59,228 bases of DNA from Gallionella sp. (GTDB taxonomy: Bacteria > Pseudomonadota > Gammaproteobacteria > Burkholderiales > Gallionellaceae): the NCBI GenBank assembly GCA_030652475.1, contig JAUSAO010000033.1, positions 1 to 59,228 of the forward strand. Direction: 5' to 3'. How positions within the stretch are numbered: position 1 is the first letter of the stretch; every line of letters starts with the position of its first letter. A program made the position numbers and the translations under genes. The notes below the pieces were generated by a model. It had not been told where the DNA came from. It ran no database searches and worked only from the letters and a program-made list of their open reading frames with translations. Shown piece after piece: positions 53,862-59,228 of the stretch.

Positions 53862-56336
53862 ATGAGCTCTTCAAAAAAATCCAGTTCCAAGCCACTTGAC
53901 CGTTCCAATCCTCTCGTATTCGAACGGACGCTGGCCAATCATCTTACCTACACCGAAGGAAAATCCGTCAAGACCGCCAGTGAGCGTGACTGGTTTGAAG
54001 CATCCGCGCACGCCGTGCGCGATCAACTCATTGAGAAACAGCTGAAAACGGCTGAGGAGAATGCCGGGCAAGACCCGAAGCGTCTTTATTACCTTTCGCT
54101 GGAATTTTTGATTGGTCGCACGCTGTCGAATGCTGCACTCAATTTGGGCATAGAGCCTGCCCTGCGTAAAGGCCTGAAAGCACTGGGACAAGACCTGGAA
54201 AATGTCGAAGAAATCGAAATTGATGCTGCATTGGGCAACGGGGGGTTGGGGCGTCTGGCGGCCTGTTTTCTGGATTCCATGGCGACACTGGATTTGCCGG
54301 GTCAGGGATATGGCATACGCTACGAATACGGCATGTTTAACCAGCTAATCGAGAACGGACAGCAAATCGAGCGGCCCGATAACTGGCTGCGCTTTGGCAA
54401 CCCCTGGGAATTTCAGCGTCCTGAGTGCATATTCCCGGTAAAATTCTTCGGTCATGTCGTTCAGTTTCCTGATGGGAATGGCAATATCGAACATCACTGG
54501 GTGGATGGTGAGACGGTGATGGCGATGGCCTACGATCTGCCTATACCGGGCTACAACACCGAGACCGTCAACAATCTGCGCCTGTGGACCGCCAAGGCAG
54601 CACGCGAATTCAATCTCGAATCGTTCAATGCGGGTGATTATCTTAGCGCGGTACAGGACAAAAATATCTCCGAAAGTCTGTCCAAGGTGCTGTATCCGAA
54701 CGACAGTTCAGCCGTCGGCAAGGAACTGCGCCTGAGACAGGAGTATTTCTTCGTTTCGGCGTCCATACAGGATATCTTGCGCCGCTTCCTAGTCGAACAC
54801 AGCGACTGGAATCAATTGCCCGAGAAAGTCGCGATCCAGCTCAATGATACCCACCCGGCGGTCGCGGTCGCCGAGATGATGTATCAATTGATGGATGTCC
54901 ATCAATTGAAATGGGATCAGGCGTGGACATTGGTCACGCAGATTTTCGCCTACACCAACCATACCCTGATGCCGGAAGCACTGGAGACATGGGGGGTAGA
55001 GAAGTTTGAACGCGTACTCCCGCGCCATCTGGAAATTATTTTCGAAATCAACCGGCGCTTTCTGGCTATGGTTAACCACAATTTTCCGGGTGACACCGGC
55101 TTGCTCAGACGCGTTTCCATTATCGATGAAAATAATGGCCGACGCGTACGCATGGCGCATCTGGCCGTGGTGGGCAGCCATACTGTAAACGGGGTGGCCG
55201 CGATTCACAGTGAATTGTTGAAAACCACGCTATTTGTCGATTTTCATCGCATCTTCCCGAAAAAATTCATTAACGTCACCAACGGCATTACGCCGCGACG
55301 CTGGCTGAACCAGTGCAATCCCGGTTTGACCGAGATTATTTCCTCACGCATCGGCTCGAATTTTGTAGGCGAGCTTGATCAGCTTAAAAAACTGGTTGTT
55401 CATGCCGAAGATGCCGAATTCCGCAAGGAATTCCGCGCGGTCAAACAGGCCAACAAGTTGCGCCTCGCCCAGTATATACAGCAGAAAGTCGGTATAGTTG
55501 TTGACCCGAACTCGATGTTTGACGTACAGATCAAACGCATACATGAGTACAAGCGCCAACTGCTGAACGTACTGCATGTAATTACCCTCTACAACCGCAT
55601 ACGCAGCGGCAATGCGCACGCGGCTACCCCACGGACCATTATTTTTGCCGGCAAAGCGGCACCGGGTTACAAGCTGGCCAAATTGATCATACGTCTCATT
55701 AACGACGTGGCCAGCATCGTCAACGACGATCCAGCGGTGAACGGCAGGCTCAAGGTGGTGTTCCTGCCCAATTACGACGTTTCATCGGCGGAAAAACTGT
55801 TCCCCGCCAGTGATCTGTCTGAACAGATATCCACGGCTGGAACGGAAGCATCCGGTACGGGCAATATGAAAATGGCGCTCAACGGGGCGCTGACGATAGG
55901 CACGCTGGACGGTGCCAACGTTGAAATCCTGGAAGAAGTGGGTGAAAGCAATATTTTCATCTTCGGCCTGACGACACCCCAGGTCGCCGAGCTGCGCGTG
56001 CATGGTTACAATGCCTGGGATCATTACCACGGCAACGATGAGCTGAGACAAGTGCTGGACATGATAGGCAATGGTTATTTCTCGGTAGAAGAGCCTGATC
56101 GCTACCGCCAGATTTTTGACAACCTGACACATCATGGCGACCACTATCTGCTATTGGCGGATTACGCCAGCTACATAGCCACTCAGGACATGGTCAGTCT
56201 GCTTTATCAGGATAAGGAAGAATGGACGCGTCGGGCCATCCTTAACGTCGCGAACATGGGTAAATTTTCCAGTGACCGAACCATTATGGAATATGCTGAA
56301 AAAGTATGGGACGTGAAAAGTGTGAAGCTGAAATAA
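53862..56336 (+). CDS. glgP: Glycogen/starch/alpha-glucan phosphorylase (classical type)
   Basis: This 824-residue GT35 phosphorylase releases glucose-1-phosphate from glycogen. It has YYLSLEFLIGRTLSNA, ALGNGGLGRLAACFLDS and HPAVAVAEMM. The pyridoxal-phosphate region has EASGTGNMKMALNGALTIGTLDGANVEI, with the Lys in GNMKM. Length and motifs are those of the muscle/E. coli GlgP type. It starts about 180 bp after gnd behind an AT-rich stretch, so it likely has its own promoter, and it ends with a strong terminator. Confidence 0.97.
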   Translation: MSSSKKSSSKPLDRSNPLVFERTLANHLTYTEGKSVKTASERDWFEASAHAVRDQLIEKQLKTAEENAGQDPKRLYYLSLEFLIGRTLSNAALNLGIEPALRKGLKALGQDLENVEEIEIDAALGNGGLGRLAACFLDSMATLDLPGQGYGIRYEYGMFNQLIENGQQIERPDNWLRFGNPWEFQRPECIFPVKFFGHVVQFPDGNGNIEHHWVDGETVMAMAYDLPIPGYNTETVNNLRLWTAKAAREFNLESFNAGDYLSAVQDKNISESLSKVLYPNDSSAVGKELRLRQEYFFVSASIQDILRRFLVEHSDWNQLPEKVAIQLNDTHPAVAVAEMMYQLMDVHQLKWDQAWTLVTQIFAYTNHTLMPEALETWGVEKFERVLPRHLEIIFEINRRFLAMVNHNFPGDTGLLRRVSIIDENNGRRVRMAHLAVVGSHTVNGVAAIHSELLKTTLFVDFHRIFPKKFINVTNGITPRRWLNQCNPGLTEIISSRIGSNFVGELDQLKKLVVHAEDAEFRKEFRAVKQANKLRLAQYIQQKVGIVVDPNSMFDVQIKRIHEYKRQLLNVLHVITLYNRIRSGNAHAATPRTIIFAGKAAPGYKLAKLIIRLINDVASIVNDDPAVNGRLKVVFLPNYDVSSAEKLFPASDLSEQISTAGTEASGTGNMKMALNGALTIGTLDGANVEILEEVGESNIFIFGLTTPQVAELRVHGYNAWDHYHGNDELRQVLDMIGNGYFSVEEPDRYRQIFDNLTHHGDHYLLLADYASYIATQDMVSLLYQDKEEWTRRAILNVANMGKFSSDRTIMEYAEKVWDVKSVKLK

Positions 56337-56371
56337 ACCAGTCCGGATAATTAAGCTGTTGCATTAAAATA

Positions 56372-56405
56372 AATAACCACTTGATTATTCAGGTGGTTAT
56401 TTTTT
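56372..56405 (+). terminator. glgP rho-independent terminator
   Basis: The 13-bp stem AATAACCACTTGA/TCAGGTGGTTATT (one G-T pair) has loop TTAT and is followed by a T-run. It lies 36 bp after the stop. Confidence 0.9.
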
Positions 56406-56523
56406 GGCCTATTGAGCTTAAAAATTTATCAGTTGCGCGGAAAGATGCCTGGCTGCGCTATAATTCAACGGCTTGTGCACGCTTCATGCTGTTCCTGGTT
56501 GACTGACTTTTTGGGGGTTGATT

Positions 56524-59085
56524 GTGAATAAAAGTACTGCCTATTTGCTGCAAGTTCGTCCTAGAGTGCCGGAACGTCTGGCGCGTCTGGAAGAACTGGC
56601 CAACAATCTCTGGTATGGCTGGGACAGGCCCACGCGCAGATTGTTTGCGCGTTTACATCCCGGCTTGTGGAAAGCCACCGGCCATAGTCCGAAGGCATTT
56701 TTAAAACGCGTAGATGAGCAACTCCTGCTGGACGCGGCTGAGGATCAGGTATTCATCGGTAATTTCAACCGAGTACTGGCTGATTACGACACTTATCATG
56801 ACTATAGCCAGCCTGCGGGCGGCTTCGACTGGTTAGACCGAGGTGATCTGATTGCCTATTTCTGCGCTGAATTCGGTTTTCATGAAAGTTTCCCGATTTA
56901 TTCCGGCGGACTGGGTATTCTGGCGGGTGATCACTGCAAGGCGGCGAGTGATTTGCGCCTGCCTTTTGTGGGGGTCGGGCTGTTATACCGGCAGGGCTAT
57001 TTTCATCAAACCATAGACGGCGACGGCAACCAGATTGCCAGCAACACGGACTCCAGTTTCGATGATCTCCCCGTTTCGCCCGCACGGCATCCCGATGGCT
57101 CTGAGGCATATACCTCGATAGATTTGCCCGGGCGTAAGGTCAATATCAAGATATGGCAAGCCAGAGCCGGACATATCACGCTCTATCTGTTGGACACGGA
57201 TATGGCAAGCAACAATATTCACGACCGCGACATTACCCATAGGCTGTACGGCGGTGACACGGTAATGCGTATCGAACAGGAAGCCGTGCTGGGCATAGGC
57301 GGCGCGCGCGCCTTGCAGGAACTGGGGCTGAAACCCACCGTCTGGCATATCAACGAAGGCCATGCCGCCTTCATGATATTGGAGCGTATCCGGGAAATGA
57401 TAGTGCGTGACGGATTTGATTTCGCCACTTCACTCGAACTGGTGGCGGCGAATACCATCTTTACCACTCACACCCCTGTGCCCGCCGGGCACGATCACTT
57501 CAGTGAAGGGATGATGCAAGCCTATTTCGAACACTATTACCCCGAACTTAATCTCAACCACGGGCAATTTATGGCGCTGGGCCGTACCGCGAGCAGCCCG
57601 GATTTCAATATGACTACACTGGCGCTGCGCGGCTCACGTTTCCATAACGGGGTGTCGTGCATACATGGTGAGGTGTCTTCGCAAATTTGCAGCGAGATGT
57701 GGCCGGAGATCGAGCATCAGGAAAACCCGATGACCTATGTCACCAACGGGGTACATGCCCCCACCTTTTTGGCGACCGAGTGGATTGAGGTGCTGGAGCG
57801 TTATCTGGGTTCCGAATGGAATGCGCGTATGAACGATTTGAAACTATGGGAGGGCGTGTATGACATCCCTGACCATGTGTTCTGGAGCGTGCATCAGACG
57901 CTGAAGGTCAAAATGCTGAATGCCGTATGTGAGCGCATCACAGCCCAGCATTTCCGTAATCGCGGTTCTGAGGCCCATCTGGACAGGCTGCTCAAATATG
58001 TCAATCCGGAAAATCCCAATATTCTTACCATAGGCTTTGCGCGCCGTTTTGCGACCTATAAACGCGCCACCATGCTGTTCGGCGATATGGACTGGTTACG
58101 TGAAATACTGCACAACCCTGAACGTCCGGTGGTGTTTATTTTTGCCGGCAAGGCACATCCGGCGGATGTACCCGGACAAGACCTGATACGCCATATCACC
58201 CATGTTTCCAAGATGCCGGAATTTACCGGAAAAATATTGATCGTGGAAGGCTATGACCTCGCCTTGTCGCGCAAACTGGTTTCCGGAGTAGATGTATGGC
58301 TGAATAATCCGCTCTATCCGCTTGAGGCCAGCGGCACGTCGGGCATGAAGGCGGGCATGAATGGCAGTATTAACCTCTCTGTACTGGACGGTTGGTGGGG
58401 GGAAAGTTATGACGGCAAGAATGGCTGGGCGATCAAACCGGTATCTGAAGCCTTGAGTGAGGAGATTCGCACACACGAAGAAACCAACACGCTCTATGAA
58501 TTGCTGCAAGATCAGGTTGTGCCAATGTATTACGACTATGGCAAGATGGGCTTTTCCCCCAAATGGGTGAAAATGGCTAAACGTTCGATGGCGACCATCA
58601 TCCCGCGCTTCAATTCCAAACGCATGGTCGGCGAGTATCTGGCCAAGTGTTACCTGCCTGCCAGCAAACAATACGAGTTGTACACAAAAAATGAATTTGC
58701 GAATGCACACCTTCTGGCCGTGTGGAAAGCACGCGTGCAGGGTGCATGGCCCGGCGTTGCATTGCGTCGCGCCGATCAGCTGGTCGCTGAAATCAATTAC
58801 GGAGACAGCTTGCACTTCGAGGTGGAAATCAATCTGAATGGACTCACACCTGACGATGTCGTGGTTGAAGTGTTGATGGGCTTCAATACCAAAAAAGAAC
58901 CTCTCACTTCTGCACGACATTATCGTTTTGAACCCACCGGTACCACGAACGATAAAGGTGAAAATCGCTTCGTGACCGAATTGCAGCCGGAACAATGCGG
59001 TAATCTGGAATACCGTATCCGGGTTTATCCCTATCATGACTTACTAACGCATCCTTTTGAGCTGGGCATGATGCGCTGGCTATAA
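56524..59085 (+). CDS. Alpha-glucan phosphorylase, DUF3417-containing type
   Basis: This 853-residue second GT35 phosphorylase is of the other bacterial class, with an N-terminal DUF3417 domain (RLARLEELANNLWYGWDRP). It has YSGGLGILAGDHCKAASDL, TTHTPVPAGHDHF, GFARRFATYKRA and the PLP-site segment PLEASGTSGMKAGMNGS. A ~100-residue C-terminal extension (from about 745) is present. The start is taken as the GTG at 56524; a TTG two codons upstream is also in frame. It follows the classical GlgP across a terminator, so it is separately expressed. Substrate chain length may differ from GlgP. Confidence 0.93.
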   Translation: MNKSTAYLLQVRPRVPERLARLEELANNLWYGWDRPTRRLFARLHPGLWKATGHSPKAFLKRVDEQLLLDAAEDQVFIGNFNRVLADYDTYHDYSQPAGGFDWLDRGDLIAYFCAEFGFHESFPIYSGGLGILAGDHCKAASDLRLPFVGVGLLYRQGYFHQTIDGDGNQIASNTDSSFDDLPVSPARHPDGSEAYTSIDLPGRKVNIKIWQARAGHITLYLLDTDMASNNIHDRDITHRLYGGDTVMRIEQEAVLGIGGARALQELGLKPTVWHINEGHAAFMILERIREMIVRDGFDFATSLELVAANTIFTTHTPVPAGHDHFSEGMMQAYFEHYYPELNLNHGQFMALGRTASSPDFNMTTLALRGSRFHNGVSCIHGEVSSQICSEMWPEIEHQENPMTYVTNGVHAPTFLATEWIEVLERYLGSEWNARMNDLKLWEGVYDIPDHVFWSVHQTLKVKMLNAVCERITAQHFRNRGSEAHLDRLLKYVNPENPNILTIGFARRFATYKRATMLFGDMDWLREILHNPERPVVFIFAGKAHPADVPGQDLIRHITHVSKMPEFTGKILIVEGYDLALSRKLVSGVDVWLNNPLYPLEASGTSGMKAGMNGSINLSVLDGWWGESYDGKNGWAIKPVSEALSEEIRTHEETNTLYELLQDQVVPMYYDYGKMGFSPKWVKMAKRSMATIIPRFNSKRMVGEYLAKCYLPASKQYELYTKNEFANAHLLAVWKARVQGAWPGVALRRADQLVAEINYGDSLHFEVEINLNGLTPDDVVVEVLMGFNTKKEPLTSARHYRFEPTGTTNDKGENRFVTELQPEQCGNLEYRIRVYPYHDLLTHPFELGMMRWL

Positions 59086-59090
59086 CAAGC

Positions 59091-59228
59091 TAAGGAGATG
59101 CTGATTTATTCACCAAAACTGTCATTGCGAGCGTAGCGTGGCAATCCATGATGTTGATTATCAAATGAATTCTGGATTGCCACGTCGCTACGCTCCTCGC
59201 AAAGACGATTTAATCAGCGTTTCCCTAA
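59091..59228. repeat. Nested inverted-repeat (MITE-like) element at the right edge
   Basis: The inner arms begin GTCATTGCGAGCGTAGCG (59121-59148) and return as an inverted copy at 59173-59206 with a six-base difference. The outer arms, TAAGGAGATGCTGATTTATT (59091) and the inverse ending CAGCGTTTCCCTAA (59228), match at 16 of 22 positions. The right end matches 126-146. It carries no coding sequence and may continue past the window. Confidence 0.7.

Noticed and set aside
58096..59037. 313-codon minus-strand frame opposite the second phosphorylase
   Set aside because: It is the antisense shadow of a conserved GT35 enzyme.
59091..59228. Intact insertion sequence
   Set aside because: The visible element is about 138 bp and has no transposase frame.

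Overview
The window looks like chromosome of a betaproteobacterium, most likely a Nitrosomonadales/Gallionellaceae-type organism. The grounds are moderate GC, protein styles (RhlE, TypA, PPK2, ACR3, the TonB set) and several short dispersed repeat families common in such genomes. The genus is inference and cannot be fixed from this sequence alone. I see no rRNA, tRNA, CRISPR array, integrase or intact insertion sequence.

Layout. (1) 143-6183, minus strand: a polyphosphate kinase 2 gene, then a tripartite ABC efflux set read tolC-macA-macB ATPase-macB permease. (2) 6363-12019, plus: a TonB-dependent receptor with a five-Asp-box periplasmic protein, a thioredoxin-like protein and its own tonB-exbB-exbD. 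(3) 12090-13727, minus: an RhlE-type DEAD-box helicase with a long leader. (4) 14153-20258, plus: a PstS-like periplasmic protein, an outer-membrane beta-barrel, a PAS-GGDEF-EAL sensor and a CYTH-CHAD protein. (5) recQ (minus) and an orphan MlaF-like ABC ATPase (plus). (6) 23128-31813: glycogen metabolism, with pgi and glgB (minus) and glgC, a GH57 enzyme and malQ (plus). (7) An HU gene, an arsR-arsC-acr3 arsenic operon and typA. (8) 36452-49370: a HepT/MntA-type pair, then a 10.65 kb restriction-like defence island inside rmuC. (9) 49442-59085: zwf, a glucokinase::6-phosphogluconolactonase fusion, gnd and two different glycogen phosphorylases.

The most interesting region is the defence island. 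It holds a SNF2-type helicase, a four-helix-bundle protein, a large type III-like adenine methyltransferase, a 94-residue protein and a type III-like helicase-nuclease. It is bracketed by a 154-bp direct repeat (97% identical, last 79 bp perfect) made of the 5' part of rmuC. The left copy is a truncated rmuC; the right copy opens the complete rmuC with a different first ~60 bp. The core of the methyltransferase gene is strikingly AT-rich against GC-rich flanks, which points to exchange of the DNA-recognition region. A 66-bp hairpin repeat has entered the same gene in frame.

The carbon genes work together. Glycogen is built with GlgC and GlgB (no glycogen synthase is present here) and remodelled by GH57 and MalQ. 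It is broken down by two phosphorylases. Glucose or glucose-6-phosphate then enters the oxidative pentose phosphate route through Glk, Pgi, Zwf, Pgl and Gnd, encoded together. At least seven families of short dispersed repeats occur between genes, and two of them sit in frame inside coding sequence.
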